DNA of 64,000 nt from Margaritispora aquatica (GCA_007644065.1 VJWN01000002.1:443809-507808), one strand, 5' to 3'. Shown: positions 12,267 to 24,732, counted from the stretch's first letter. Numbers and translations are program-made. The notes: generated by a model not told the origin, from the sequence alone.

Positions 12267-12912
12267 CTATGAAAACCAGCCCCCGGATTCCTTCTTTCTC
12301 GCGGCTTTCGCCTCCTTTCTCGCTGTGAGCTATGATTTTAAGTCAGCTTGTGCGCCATCGATCTGGGTCAAATAAATTCTGAAGCCAGTCATTGAACATC
12401 AGATTTCGGTGTAAAGCTTCCGCATTTCGACCATTTCATCTATTGGAGCAACAATGTGTGGTAGCACCACAAAGAGCTAGCATGAACTGCATTGAAGAAA
12501 GCCTCGAGCTAAGTGCTGCTGTATATGGAAGTCCACTCACCCATTGTTGCTTGCAGTCTCGGTAAGCTCTATTCTAACGTCAGCCGCGAAAACAAGATGT
12601 AATGAACACCATAACTTACTGGAAGTAATCTGTGCACATATCTCTTTCGCCGCCATTTCGGTGTAAACACTTCAGACTCCTTGCGGCTGCTTCTTGGCAC
12701 GGATCGAAGTATTCGCCAGGACGTTTACTTTGAGCATGTCAGATGAGATCTTAAGATACTTGCCACAAAGTCATGTGTCTCTTCTCCTGTGTCTGAAAGA
12801 AAGGCGAGTTGAAAGCTAATTACCTCTCAAACTTTGCGCTCGTCTTAGCATCCCAAGGCGTATCCTCGGCCTTATCTTGAGGAGTATCTTGAGGACTCTC
12901 TTGAGATGCCAT
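12267..12912 (-). CDS. COX23: Cytochrome c oxidase assembly protein COX23 (twin CX9C)
   Basis: A small four-exon gene, complement(12267..12329, 12541..12568, 12620..12727, 12824..12912), encodes 95 residues. One exon is only 28 nt. A coiled-coil-helix domain carries two CX9C motifs: one beginning at CQEAAARSLKC, the second at CTDYFQAYRDC. Both are needed for Mia40-driven oxidative import into the mitochondrial intermembrane space. The EYFDPC lead-in and basic C-terminal helix (ARKEAKAARKK) fit Cox23, a copper-handling factor in cytochrome oxidase biogenesis; CHCHD7-type relatives are the alternative. The intron before the last exon is unusually long (211 nt). Confidence 0.85.
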
Positions 12913-14788
12913 TGCAAAGGAATTGAATTCTGATGTTGCAATTGATTGGTACCTGAAGTCCGGTGGTTTACCTTACCTCCCTACGTTGCTTCGGATTATC
13001 CCAGAGCCTGAAGGTTGACACCATTACCGATCACTAGTCTAGATGTGGCCTAGTCTTATCGGTTATCGTAATACATTTCCCCGGTCATCTGTTCCGACAG
13101 ACGAGAGACGAACAACGTCGACTGCATGATCCATTCTTTCAATTTTCATCCTCGGTCTCTATTGCTCCAGGTCGATTTTGCACATATCCGCTTGTTATGT
13201 ACTTGAGTTTGAGTCCTCAGCATGTTCATCATGGAGGATATGTCGACTATATTAACCTCTCTCTTTCAGTTGGACAGTGATGTATCCAGCAAGGCGGTGA
13301 CTGTTGCATAGTTGCAACCCTCGATGATAGCTTGCTGCGATGATTGAAGCTTTAAACTCTTATCTAAGTTCGTGCTGAGGTGGCAACAAAGGCTCCGCTC
13401 TTGAGAATCTCGGGCGCCATTTTGATCATTCCTGTTCATTCTCGTTCATGTATGCGTGCGTCTTGCCAACCTACAGTATTCTCACCACAGTATTTCCACC
13501 AGACAGACCTCTGTTTGTAGGGGCAATTGTACTGACCCAAAGACTCCAAGAAAGTCTTACATTATGGTCTGATGGACACAGGAGAGCGTTGTTTGTGGTC
13601 TTGCTTGCTCTAGACTTTTTGCCATTGAGCTGTTGCACTTGTATACCTGCGTCCGTTAACGGCACCATTCTGCCCAGCAAGCGAGGGTGGTCATAAGTTT
13701 GCGATAGTTCCCTCGTTTCGAATTCCAAATCGGGACATGGAATCCAGGCCATGATATCTCCCCGCTCTTGTTAGTGCTCTTCGCATTAGCCCTCCACACC
13801 TTTTATCAGAACCCTCCACTCTTGGTCCAACATAACTCCACACTCAGCGCCTGATATTTGCTCTTGAGTAATTGGCGTTCCAACCAAACATGACATGTGA
13901 GAAAGTGCCGGCAGTCACACTCCTAGCGACCATGGTGTTGAGACATGATGCTCAATACTGGGCTTGTCCTAGACCCAACTGTCCCGATTGGCTCGGTGGC
14001 TACATCATTTGCCAGCTGAGGATATCTCCTTGCCCCATTGTATGAGTCTAGTCCGATCGGTGCTTGTCCCTTTACAGAAACCATTTCCATTCTGCATCTT
14101 TCATCTACGCATAGGCCTGTCTAGGAATATCATTAGTTCGCTAAACCTCGTGTTTACATGGTTTGTGATTTCGGTGCAGCTCTCTGGTGTCACGGCCAGA
14201 TACCTTGGTCATCTAGTTGGACATGTTCAGATAAGGCGCTCCTGGGATATGTGCCATCGAGGAGTATCTTGAGACCTTCTCCACACCTTTGCTCCTGAGA
14301 TCTTCGGAGGGTAGAAGAACGGTGCATCAACGAGGCAAACAGGATCGAAGCATCAAGGAAGTGCAAAACTCACGGTTGATCCCTCGGTAGCGTATTTCCA
14401 AGTTAGGCTTCACACCTCAAGGCTTCACAATTCGAGAAGTGAAGGCCAACTGCCCGAAGGCCGTCAACACAAGATCTAATAGATATAAGATCAAGATAAC
14501 GCCTTCTCTTTACACAACATCATCATTCTACACAACTCGTCATACATCAGTACCAATAAGCTCTAAACATCGCATCTTTTCGATTACAGTATTCAAGACG
14601 TCCTTTTCGACCCAATTCGTCAATGTTGGTTTGCCCCTTTTCTCATGTCACTCTACAATTTGTAGCACCACAAGATTCCTTCTACTGCTGTGCTCGACTC
14701 TGATAGACATAATCATGAGAATAGATGGTTCACGTATTGCTTTAAAGTACTACCATTCTAACATGTTCACAGCACACGTATATCCAAT
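12913..14788. other. Long intergenic region, no gene seen
   Basis: 1.9 kb between the COX23 start and the dioxygenase gene. Open frames are short or poor in protein-like features. Composition is ordinary, with no simple repeats. A frame from 14439 that overlaps the next gene out of phase is not supported. Confidence 0.55.
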
Positions 14789-16022
14789 ATGGCTGCCCCA
14801 GACGTGTATACTCACTCGGATCCATTCACTACCAAAATTTCAAGCCCACCACGAGTGCACCCGTCCCCAAGAGAAACTCAGGAATCTCTTAAGCGATCTT
14901 TCGCAAGATATCTAGCCACAGAGAACAACTCACCTGCGGTTGGAAATCTATTCAATGCCAGCGAGCATCTCCAATATGAGGAACCAACCCGTGTCCACAC
15001 CATGGAAGATATTGGCTTCCCAGCTAGCAAAGGTGTCTCTCCTGTGGCAGTCTCTGAGCCTTTCCGTTTGTTCAGCGAGGATGCTGTCAATATCATGAGA
15101 GGCGAAATCTTGGATCCAGAGGTTCAAGCAAAGTATAGCTATACCTCCGATCTCGCACCAAGACAAATCCGTGGATACGCTCCTACGTAAGTAGAATTAT
15201 GATTGAAACTATCTACACACGCTGACAAATACTCATAGGCACGGAAAATTCATATTCGAGGCTTGGAAGCACCCCGAGACACTTTCCATCATTTCAAAGA
15301 TCGCTGGTGTTGACCTCGTGCCAGTGATGGATTACGAGATCGGACACATCAACCTATCGATCCCTGGTGATAAGAACAACTCCGACTGTGACGACGATGA
15401 TGCAATTGTTGGCTGGCACAGAGACAGCTACCCATTTGTGTGTGTGCTTATGATGAGTGACACTACCGATATGATTGGAGGAGAGACGGCACTCAGAACC
15501 GGTACAGGCGAGATTAGGAAGGTTCGAGGTCCGTCAAAGGTATTTAGGCACTGGTAGACATGATGCATGACAATACTGACGGAGACATAGGGGTGTGCTG
15601 TCGTTCTGCAAGGTCGATATATCGATCATCAAGCCTTGAAAGCATTCGGTGGCCAGGAACGTATCACAATGGTCACATCTTTCCGCCCCCGCTCACCAAG
15701 GGTGCGCGATGATACTGTCCTCAAAACCGTTCGTCCCATCTCCAATCTTGCCGATTTGTATGGCCAGACCATTGAGTACAGTCTCGAGAATGCCGAGTCA
15801 CGCATTCGTCAAATGATCAAGCACAACCGAGACGCAATGAAAGCGGGATCCGCAGATGTCTCATCCATCAAAGCCTTCCTAGACTTCGAGATAGCTGCGC
15901 TTTCACGTCTGAACAAGGAGATTGTCGATCCGTCCATGGTCAAAAAGGGTTCTCTCAAGGAGGCGTGTGAGGATGCAGCGGGTCCTGCTAGTGCTTCTAA
16001 CAAGCGAAAGAAGACTGCATAG
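14789..16022 (+). CDS. 2-oxoglutarate/Fe(II) dioxygenase-like protein
   Basis: Three exons, 14789..15186, 15239..15539 and 15591..16022, encode 376 residues. A complete iron-binding facial triad can be read: His193 and Asp195 in GWHRDSYP, and His246 in RYIDHQAL. Arg257 (QERITMV) is placed to bind the 2-oxoglutarate carboxylate. The core strand GGETALRTGTGE fits the double-stranded beta-helix. The N-terminal 90 residues (Ser/Pro-rich, then DIGFPASKGV) and the basic tail (SNKRKKTA, possibly a nuclear signal) are lineage-specific. I do not recognise a characterised family member. Oxidation of a small molecule or a nuclear substrate are both possible. Start chosen as the first ATG in the conserved frame; introns are canonical and 51-52 nt. 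Confidence 0.8.
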
Positions 16023-17204
16023 TTAGGCAGATTAGAGATTTGGGCGTGAGATGTATTTTGGGGACGTGCACAAATTGGTAACACTCTTAGGTACAGGGGA
16101 TGCTATTTCTACGAATCTCGTTGGGTATTGGGGGTTTATCTCTTCCTCTTCGAGTTCTTAATTGCGTTGAGCTTTGGTACTCGCGTCTTGATTTCTCCCG
16201 TACACCTACTAAGTTTGGATACTTCACCTACGGGTTGAACATGTTTATTTGGTCATGCGGTTGAGCGTTGATGTTGGATTGGTGTCGATAATGAAATTAT
16301 GTCAAAATATCGCATCCTTTACGTTGCTTGATTGAACACAGTCCCATATCAGTGACTCATCGACTAGAAATCGATATGAATACCCATTCGTAGGAGGGAT
16401 ATTCTCTCGTTATGAGAGATCGTTTTCAAGATATCTAAGGTGCGTTCACAGCTAGACTGTTCCACTGAGAGTCAAGTCTTGCTTATTATACGGTACAGTC
16501 AACCATAACAACCAAGCCTAGATAATTTCATTGGCAGGAATGATATCCGGAAAACCTACCTACTTACTGACCTACCATCAGCAGGGAGGGAAAATGACGC
16601 GTGAACTGAACCAGCACCACCCAGAGCTCGCCATTGACGAATGAATTAAGTAGTCACGGTGCTTCACTTGATTGAGGAATCCTATTTGATAGTGAAAAGG
16701 TGAAGTATATGTACGAGGCAATAACAGACGACGAGTGACCATCAGAACATTCATGTTCACTGGTATATGGCTGTCAAGGCTGAGATGTTCACGTCTTCAT
16801 GCAGAAAAGTCAGGCAAAGCTTGGTGCCCGAATCCCAAACCAGTTTAGCGTGGTTGACACACTGGAAGCGTAACAGTTACCTCAGATACCTAGGTTACCT
16901 TAGACCACAAATCTCTTCTTCCTTTAATATCATTAACATCGACAACAAGCACGAGAAAATTGTATTCGTTGCCTCTTTTCCTGGATACTGGGCCACACTC
17001 AGACTTGGAACACGAAACAGATTGGCGGCTAGGATATCCATTTTCATACTTCACTTGTCACCAAAGTGGCACGCACATCATCCCCGCGTAGCGTAACGCC
17101 GAAACCTTAAATTCACGATCCTGGTCCCACCTTTACCTACGTATCGTACCGTACCGTACTTTCTATTGTACCTCCACCACCACCTCAACATAACGAAGTC
17201 AAAC
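16023..17204. other. Intergenic region
   Basis: 1.2 kb between the dioxygenase stop and the PSH1-like start. Only short frames with no protein character. A (CGTAC)-like palindromic patch lies just upstream of the next gene near 17140-17160. Confidence 0.55.
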
Positions 17205-19478
17205 ATGGCGCCTCCAGTATCAACCCCGACGCCTGAGCCAGCCATCAAGAAAGGACGTCGCCGGCGCCTTATTTCTCCCCAAGACGAGGACGACCCAACA
17301 TCCACAGATTCCAAAATGGCTTTGGTAGCAGCACCTCCGGTAGACGTCAGTCTGATGCCTTTGTTGTTGTTACTTGTATGGTACTGATTGTCATTAGCTC
17401 GCCGCCACCTTTAGAGAGGACCTCACAAATATGCGGAATCTAGTTACTTGCTCGATATGCAACCAACTTCTGTACGAACCTTGGACATTAGCTTGCGGCC
17501 ATACATATTGTTATTCAGTGAGTTTTATCAAGGACCACATGGATGAGATATGGCTAATACATACACAGTGTCTATGTAGTTGGTTCGTTCCCAACAGGCG
17601 GAAAAAGACATGCCCAGAATGTCGTTCACGAGTAGCACAGATACCAGCTCCAAACTTCTTGGTAGGTAGCCTGGTAGCTCTGGGCATGTCCAACAAGCAG
17701 TACTAATATCTTTTTCACAGGTCAAGCAGATGGTAGATATATTCATCATGAGAGTAGAACTCATGCCCGCAGATGAGTCAGTCGAACAGCATAACATAAA
17801 ACGAGCCGAGGAAATTGCAGAAGTGGAAAAGGACAAAAATGCTGTTGAAGGTCTATTTAAGGGCACCTTTCCAAAACGAGATGCACAACTTAAATTCGAT
17901 GAGGAAGATGGTGTGCTCAGATGCCCTTATTGCTCCCATGAGCATGAAGGTGGCCCTACTTGTAGCAATTGCGGTGCCGACGTCGACGATTTCAGCGACA
18001 TGGATGATCTCGACTTTGATGCAGATTTGGAACATGACTTTGGAGAAATGGAAGAGGACATGGAGCGAGAGCTGGGCGCTGAAGGCGAACTCTTTTTCGG
18101 GAGGAATAGTGCCATAGGAGGCGCTGATGACCACCGACTCATGCATGGTCCACCTGGTAGACGGTATCGAATTCGAGACCCCCGGATAGAGTCCTCGGAA
18201 ACGTCTCACTCGGAAGACAGCGAAGTTGAAGATGACGAAGATGACGATGCAGGCTCTTTGCGGGATTTTGTTGCGGACGATGATGAATCTCCACGCCAGG
18301 AGCGCGTACCACGCGACAGACAGATCATTACCATTACGTCCGATTCCGAGTCTGACGAGGAGGAAGACATCGTTACTCGCCAACCTCGACGCCGACCCCG
18401 ACGGAGGATTATCGAAGGCTCATCCAGTCCGTCGGCCCTCACAGTGACAGACGAAGGCATGAACGACTCCGAAGTTGGGGACATGCATAGCGAGGCTGAC
18501 AGGCTCCGAACCGCCGGTTGGAGTCCTTTGGACCACGGCACTGACAGTGATCCTGATGAGGCGGATGGGTATCAGGATCGATACGGTTACGGGTATGGTT
18601 CTACACTCGACGGAAACGATTCGGATGAAGACAGTGACACGAATACGGAAACTATGGTTGGAAATATGCCTGATGATGATGAAGATCACCTCAGAGATGA
18701 TGTTTCTGAAACTTCCACGGATCATGAGAACAATCCATATAATTCTGACTTTCGACGATATAGACCGGCTGTCTATGAACATCTTGGGGAGGACGAGGAC
18801 GAGGATGAAGAAGAGATGCCACATGCCACTATGGATCATGATGGCGATACAGAGATGAGTGTTTCTCCGGATGCAAGGAGAAGTATCAGCACAAACCCTT
18901 ATCGAAGTAATAGTGAGCTGAGATCGAGCCGAGAGCCTAGCGTCAGTACGAATTACAACGATGATTCTGATGAAAGGAGCAACAGTCGACCTAATGTTGG
19001 CATAAGCGGCAATAGGACCAACAATCAACAACGAGCAGAGAATATCGGCACTACGAATCAAATTCATGAAGAACAAGACGATTCATCTGATGCTTCAATC
19101 CGTCCTCCCGTTAGACGTCGTCGACCACAAGCTCCATTCACTACATCCCAGGTAACTGACAGGATATTTCAGAACCACCTGCAGAGCTATGGGATAGGGT
19201 CCAGGGAGCATCCAGTTGAAATAGAAGAATCAAATGAGCGACCAGAGGCAAATCCTCATTACACATTTTTAACGGCTTCCCAACGTGCCGCGCTTGAACC
19301 CAGTGTTCTCAATCGAAGAATAAACACGTATCGATCGCGGTCGGAACGGCAAGATGATGTTTCGAGAAGATCTCGGACACCCTCTGCAGTGCCTGTCAAT
19401 AATCAGTCACCGAGCCGACGGGCGAGAGCGAGGCCCACGCGAAATCTCCTCATCATGGAGGACTCCGATGATGAATGA
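17205..19478 (+). CDS. PSH1: PSH1-like RING E3 ubiquitin ligase
   Basis: Four exons, 17205..17345, 17398..17517, 17569..17661 and 17721..19478, encode 703 residues. A C3HC4 RING is formed by Cys65, Cys68, Cys80, His82, Cys85, Cys88, Cys102 and Cys105, interrupted by one intron. After a linker comes a four-cysteine zinc ribbon (Cys186, Cys189, Cys199, Cys202), then a long acidic, serine-rich region and a terminal EDSDDE. Yeast Psh1, which ubiquitylates mislocalised CENP-A/Cse4, has the same order: RING, zinc ribbon, acidic tail, and DSDDE end. I infer orthology from architecture. This protein is much longer than the yeast one, the extra length being disordered sequence between about 210 and 690. 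The first 47 residues carry a basic patch (KKGRRRRL) that could be a nuclear signal. Confidence 0.8.
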
Positions 19479-20309
19479 TACAGTCCACCTTGCCAGTCTT
19501 TGTGGGATAATCGAGGAAGTAGATCAGATAGGTGGATGTTTGAGAATGTCGAGATGTGGGGGCAAGGGAATTGACGATCATCAGCATCTACTTCGGAGTT
19601 TACATTGGGTGTCCAAAGTTTAATCATTGGTGTGGATGGGTGGGGCATAGTGAGGTACAGGCGTAAGTCTGTTTACTGGCGTTGGAGGGAAGGGAAGAAT
19701 TAGGAAGCGATTATGGATCTGAGATGAAAGGATACAGATTTGCATGACTCATATGCGATAGTAGTGTTTTTGGGGGGTATTCTTTCGTGTGTAGATTTTT
19801 GGTAGGGGTGATAAGTATCTATCATCGTAGTGGATATTGAATACAAGGGATGTTTATATATTCTAAATAAGTCTAGCTCTCTGACATCGCGTGTTCATGT
19901 CTAAGCGAGTGATCCATACATATTTGTACGAAATAACGAGAATAGCTTATAAGTACTGGATGTATAAGCAGTTTTAATATTTACTTTTACTCCCAAGTAG
20001 GTGTTCATTTTTGGTATCCGTGTTTCCACTTCGGTTTTCATCTAGTATTGCTACAGTACCGCTACTGCTACTGCGGTTGCGGTTGCGATTACGATTATCG
20101 TTCCATTGAACGGATTGTTCGAAGAGGCAATTCCTTTGATGTCCCTTAGATTACCTTGGATTACCTTAGATTACGCTGTTAAGTCGTGGAGTGGCGTGTA
20201 TGTACATGTCCAAGGCGAGGCTACCTTTTAAAATCTTGGTATCTGAGGTACTAGTTTGAGGCTCTGGAGAGGGTATAGGTATATCGTAGGGAATGGATTG
20301 ATGTTGATG

Positions 20310-20332
20310 TTGAAATTGAAATTGAAATTGAA
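20310..20332. repeat. ATTGAA microsatellite
   Basis: About four hexamers ATTGAA in tandem in intergenic DNA. Confidence 0.85.
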
Positions 20333-20386
20333 GGGTAAAACCAGAATACAAAGGGGAGAAAAAGAGAGGGGAATCTGGAAGGCAGA

Positions 20387-20415
20387 GTGAAGTGAAGTGA
20401 AGTGAAGTGAAGTGA
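20387..20415. repeat. GTGAA pentanucleotide microsatellite
   Basis: Nearly six perfect GTGAA units. Confidence 0.9.
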
Positions 20416-20690
20416 GAAAAGCAAATGGACTCTTGGTCTTTCGGAATTAGAATTCAAATTCGGGATTCGGGTAAGGTACCTTAGGTGAGTAGGTAGATCA
20501 ACAAATCAACAAATCAAGTCTTCGGGTATACCATAGCTACGACTACGGCTAATACTACTAATACTATTGCGACTTTTACTACCTAAAGGTACGTACCCAT
20601 CTGGATGACGGGATGACGGGAATAAATCTCGGACTTGATATATGTATGCCTGAGGTTGAGGTTGGTGTGCCGAGAAAGAGAGCCTGATCT

Positions 20691-20739
20691 GATTTGAGAT
20701 TTGAGATTTGAGACTTGAGACTTGAGGCTTGAGGCTTGG
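20691..20739. repeat. Heptanucleotide array GATTTGA / GACTTGA / GGCTTGA
   Basis: Seven tandem 7-mers: three GATTTGA, two GACTTGA, then GGCTTGA and GGCTTGG. The units change by single steps along the array, as in slippage followed by point mutation. Confidence 0.9.
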
Positions 20740-21446
20740 AAAGACAGACAGACGGACGGGAGGCTCAGTCAGGCTCGGGCTCAGGTACGTTGAGCTTTGA
20801 ACCAAAGCTTTGGCAGTGTAACTTTAAAATCTGCATCCAAGTGGGGTAATAGGATGAAGTGAGTTGGGATGAAGTGGGTGGGTGGGTTGTCTTACATTTT
20901 ACTTTGTCTTAGGTTGGAAATTGTCTTGCACGGGAGGTATTTTTGTGATTTGTGTGATTTTTGGGATGGAGGTGATGGTGGAGGGGGAGGACTCGTGGTG
21001 GTGGAGTGGGTTTGTTTGTTTGTTTGACTCGGATTTTTGAATCAAGTTGTGAATCATATTTGGATTAAATCCGAATCAGTGTAATTTTGAAATCTTGAAA
21101 TCCAAGATTCTTGACTACGTTCGATCCCGTGCGTGTGTGCGTGTGTGTGTGTGTCATTTTTTTTAATCTCATCTTATGTCATCCTTCTCATTTCATTTCA
21201 TCTGCGCGCGCATCATCATTTCATATTTCATCTCGTCTCATGTCGCATGTCGCATGTCGCTTGTCGTCAGCTCTCTCTCATCTCATTTCATCCCATTTTA
21301 AGATATATATCGCTTGTCGCTTGTCGTTTGCTTACCTTGCACATCTGCAACAGGGTTTAGCTAGGTAAGGTAGGGAGGTGGTTGTGAGATTCAGTGCTGA
21401 CGGAAAAGCCTCGAGCCTCAGCTCTGTCTGTCAGCCTGCACTTACA

Positions 21447-21465
21447 GTACTGTAGAATACAGTAC
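21447..21465. repeat. Perfect 8-bp hairpin with GAA loop
   Basis: GTACTGTA and TACAGTAC are separated by GAA. The left arm overlaps the 10-bp palindrome ACAGTACTGT at 21444-21453. Confidence 0.8.
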
Positions 21466-22891
21466 AGAGTATAAGTTCCAATCAATGCGCCAGCAGAGAT
21501 ACTGTCAAGACAGTTGGACACACGACAGCCAGAGACAGACATACACCAAGTATAAACCTCACGGAAAAGACCGTTGGATCACAAAAGAAATCTGGTGGCT
21601 TTACTGCCTTATCTACCTACTTACCTACCAAATAAATAATATATGAGGCTATGTACAGCCTCCAGGACTAGATCACTAGACATGGCGCTCCATCGTAAAC
21701 CTGAGAGGTGAGGTAGGTAGGGCTGAAGATGCAGAGTTTCGGGGTGTGAGATGAAAATAATTGCGCCTTCATGAATGCTGCTTTGGTTGGTCCAGTTGTT
21801 TGGTTTGCTGTCGTAGCTGGGGAGGTTGATTACTCGGTATTGATCATGGCGTGAGGGAGACGAGACGTGATTGGTATGTCGTGATCCAATGTTCGTCTTG
21901 TGCGTGTTGATGCGCCAATTGTAGGTATCTTGGGTCACCAAGGAGTTTGCGCTGCTGGAGCTCACTCAGTTAGTCATTCATTCATCCATGGCTTGCACTG
22001 GGCTGCGTTTCCATGGACTATACGTGAATCTAGGCTGGCAGAAATGGCAGACTGGATACCAGCTGAGTGTGTATCTACTGTACTGGACTGTACTGTATTT
22101 CTGCTGACCTACTATACTTCTCTCTACTCCGCGCTATTCTTGGAACATCAGATCAGGTCAGATCCGATGTGAAGTGCAAAAAAAAAAAAAACATGGGCAC
22201 TCACACTACCTTACCTTACCTTAGTCAAGTTACTCGAGGTTGATTTTGAAGTTTTTCCCCCAGCTTCTGTGTGTATTGTGTATGTTTGCATGCTGCGCAA
22301 TACCGCATGCGGGTTGTTGTGTGTGTGTTACTTTATACGGACACTAAAGCTAAGACCAATGCATGCATGCATAGTTTCTGCATAAGACATGCATAAACGT
22401 CTTAGCCGCAAACAGCTCAGCCCTGCTGCACAAAACCACTCACCTCCCCGTGCTCCCTTGCAGGGACCTCTGCTCTCATAGGTGGACCTGCAGTCTTATG
22501 TTTCTAGCGCTCAATTGGAACTTTTCGAATTTCCTAAATCATACTAAAGACTAAAACTCACTAACCTCTCCTGTCAGGCTGTCAGGCACATCAGGCAGAT
22601 CAGGCACAACACAGACACACCCCTGTCACCCTCATTTTATCGAGGCTCATTTCCCAACTTCCCACACTTGGCCCTGTTCACCTCCACTGGTAAGACTGGT
22701 TACAGCTCTTCCCTCCACTGACCACTGAGGATACCTTGAAGAGAATCCCGGATGCTTGCTGGATGCTTGTTGGATGCCTGTTCCTCTGTTCTGCTCTCGG
22801 AAATATACTTGATTGGGGTAAGTACGATGAGCATCCCCCCAGTTGACCCCCTTCCTCATCCTGACCTCAAATTACCCAATCCTTCCTTCCC

Positions 22892-22898
22892 TATATAT
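22892..22898 (+). promoter_or_regulatory. TATA-like box of the GPI-protein gene
   Basis: TATATA about 265 bp upstream of the ATG at 23161, followed by long C/T-rich tracts of the kind found at strong fungal transcription starts. Position-based inference only. Confidence 0.35.
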
Positions 22899-23160
22899 CC
22901 CCCCGGTCCCCCCTCAAACCGTCTGACAGCGTTTCCTCTCCTTCTCTGCCTCACCTCGCACCTGCTTTTTCCACTTCCACTTCCACTTAATAAAAGCCGT
23001 TGGATTTGTCCCTGCTCCTCCTTTTGTATCGTCGCGATACTGTACACTCTTTGAATCAATTTACTCTTCATACATATATCTCTGTCTATCTCCCTTAGAC
23101 ATTTACGTTTTACCTTTACATATATACCCAACCAACCATATACACTTCAAAATCAACATC

Positions 23161-23967
23161 ATGCGTTCTTCATTCTTCTCCGCCGCCGTTCTGGCTTTCA
23201 TCTCGGTCGTCTCAGCTGCCAGCCCAACAACGGATTTCGATCCTATGACCATTCCTTCATCAAAGGGTGATACCGTCCAAGCTGGAAGCACATACACCAT
23301 CAAGTGGACTGCCCCAGCCAAGTACAATGGAACCATCAGCATCAAGCTCCTCCAAGGTGCCAGTGTGGGAACTCTCTCCCTCGCCGATTCTTTCATCGAC
23401 AGTATGTTAACCCAACTCACTTCTCCATAAACTGTAAACATGCATTAACATCCCCCTCCCCCAGCTGGAATCGATAACACCGACAATGAGTACGACTGGG
23501 AAGTTCCATCCAACATCCCTATCTTCGCCATCTACGGTATCCAACTCTCCTGGGACACCGACCCAACCATCTTCCAATGGTCCTTCCCATTCACCATCGT
23601 AGGCAGCTCAGCCGGCGGTTCTTCATCCACCTCAGGTGTCCCCTCCACCTCAGGCGCATCCACCAAGACCATCCAGGTCTCCACCAACCCATCATACACA
23701 GCCACCAGCAGCAGCACTAAGATCACCTCCTCTGCCACCATCAAGACCAACAGCACCGTTTCATCCATTACCTCAAGCGCTACTGCCACTGGAAACGGAA
23801 CTCTCTCAACTTCCGGCACCTTGACCGCTGCGACTATCACTAGCTCATCATCGCGCTCATCTAGCACTGCTCCAGCAGCAGCAACATCGTCTGGTGCTGC
23901 GGTTGCAAACATGGTCAAGGGCTCATTTGCCGTGTTTGGTGGTGCCGTACTTGCATTTGCTTTGTAA
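23161..23967 (+). CDS. GPI-anchored, Ser/Thr-rich cell-surface protein (Kre9/Knh1-like)
   Basis: Two exons, 23161..23401 and 23465..23967, encode 247 residues. A signal peptide (1-19, ending VVSA) precedes an Ig-like Kre9/Knh1-type domain (about 25-115) with the typical AGSTYTIKWTAP start and IFAIYGIQLSW end. A Ser/Thr-rich, presumably O-mannosylated stalk covers about 115-220. A short hydrophobic tail (FAVFGGAVLAFAL) forms a GPI attachment signal. Family members sit in the plasma membrane or wall and are linked to beta-1,6-glucan or cell-wall organisation. The intron is 63 nt with GTATGT/CCCAG borders. The gene sits alone between two long gene-free regions, suggesting extensive upstream control. 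Confidence 0.88.
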
Positions 23968-24657
23968 ATCAAGTGAGCGCATGGGTTTTGTAATTAATAA
24001 TTCCAAAAATGGGGCGGAGGAGAGTGGTAATTCAAGCGAGAGGTGGGCATAGAGAATGTCAAGAAAAGTTATAGTGGTGGCATATATGTAAAGGATTCTG
24101 GAAATGAAGTATGAAGGCGTCGATGTACTCGTTTTTGAATTACTTGTGGAGATGTTGCATTTATATCATGTCATGTTACGCTGCATTGGATCAATATTTC
24201 GATACCCAGTCTTCTGTTAGGTCTAATTGAAAGAAGCGCTTTTGCTTGCATATAAGTATAGCGAATGAGAAGATGCTTAAACCTATTTTAATTTTTGTGG
24301 TGTGTAAGAGAATATCTTTATTACATACTTTGAGATACTTGTTCCTTCAGCTCATTGGCCCAGTAAGTACTGTGTGACAACACCTATTTGGGGATTGTTG
24401 CAGAGAAGTGAAACCTAGTTGCTAGAATTCTCTCAATAAGGCAGCAATGATATTTGCGCTACGAGTAATGATATTAATTTCATACCTAAACCCGTGCCCA
24501 CCTAGCTACAGTATCCTACTCTACCTCCGCTATCAGACAAAGAAAGAAAGACAGACAGACAGACATGGCATGGCCTGTCCTGGCTTGCGCAGTGCCTCCC
24601 TCCCCTGGTTACAACTACCTTATTCACTTCACCACTCTTCATGGCGGAAGGGGAAAT

Positions 24658-24732
24658 ATGAATAGGAATAGGAATAGGAATGATGTGAATGATGCGAATG
24701 ATGCGAATGAGTGGATGGATGGATGGATGGTG
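24658..24732. repeat. Compound microsatellite AATAGG / GAATGATGC / GGAT
   Basis: Three to four AATAGG hexamers pass into GAATGATG(C/T) nonamers and then five GGAT tetramers. Confidence 0.85.

Larger units (their letters stand above)
19479..23160. other. Gene-poor, repeat-rich region upstream of the GPI-protein gene
   Basis: 3.7 kb with no supportable gene. It contains microsatellites (ATTGAA, GTGAA, GATTTGA), a hairpin at 21447-21465, repeated ACTGTACTG near 22077-22095, and a poly-A run near 22180. The last 300 bp are pyrimidine-rich with a TATA-like box, as expected for a strongly expressed fungal promoter. Confidence 0.6.

Noticed and set aside
14439..14915. 158-codon frame overlapping the dioxygenase start
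   Set aside because: Composition is not protein-like and it conflicts with the conserved dioxygenase frame starting at 14789.
18420..19076. 218-codon frame antisense to the PSH1-like gene
   Set aside because: Ile/Val-rich shadow of Asp/Asn/Ser codons in the acidic region; no support.
21115..21130. Sequence resembling a tRNA T-loop (GTTCGATCC)
   Set aside because: No matching T-stem, anticodon arm or acceptor stem upstream.
23532..23972. 146-codon frame antisense to the GPI-protein gene
   Set aside because: Mirror of Ser/Thr codons in the opposite strand; Val/Ala/Glu low complexity without motifs.
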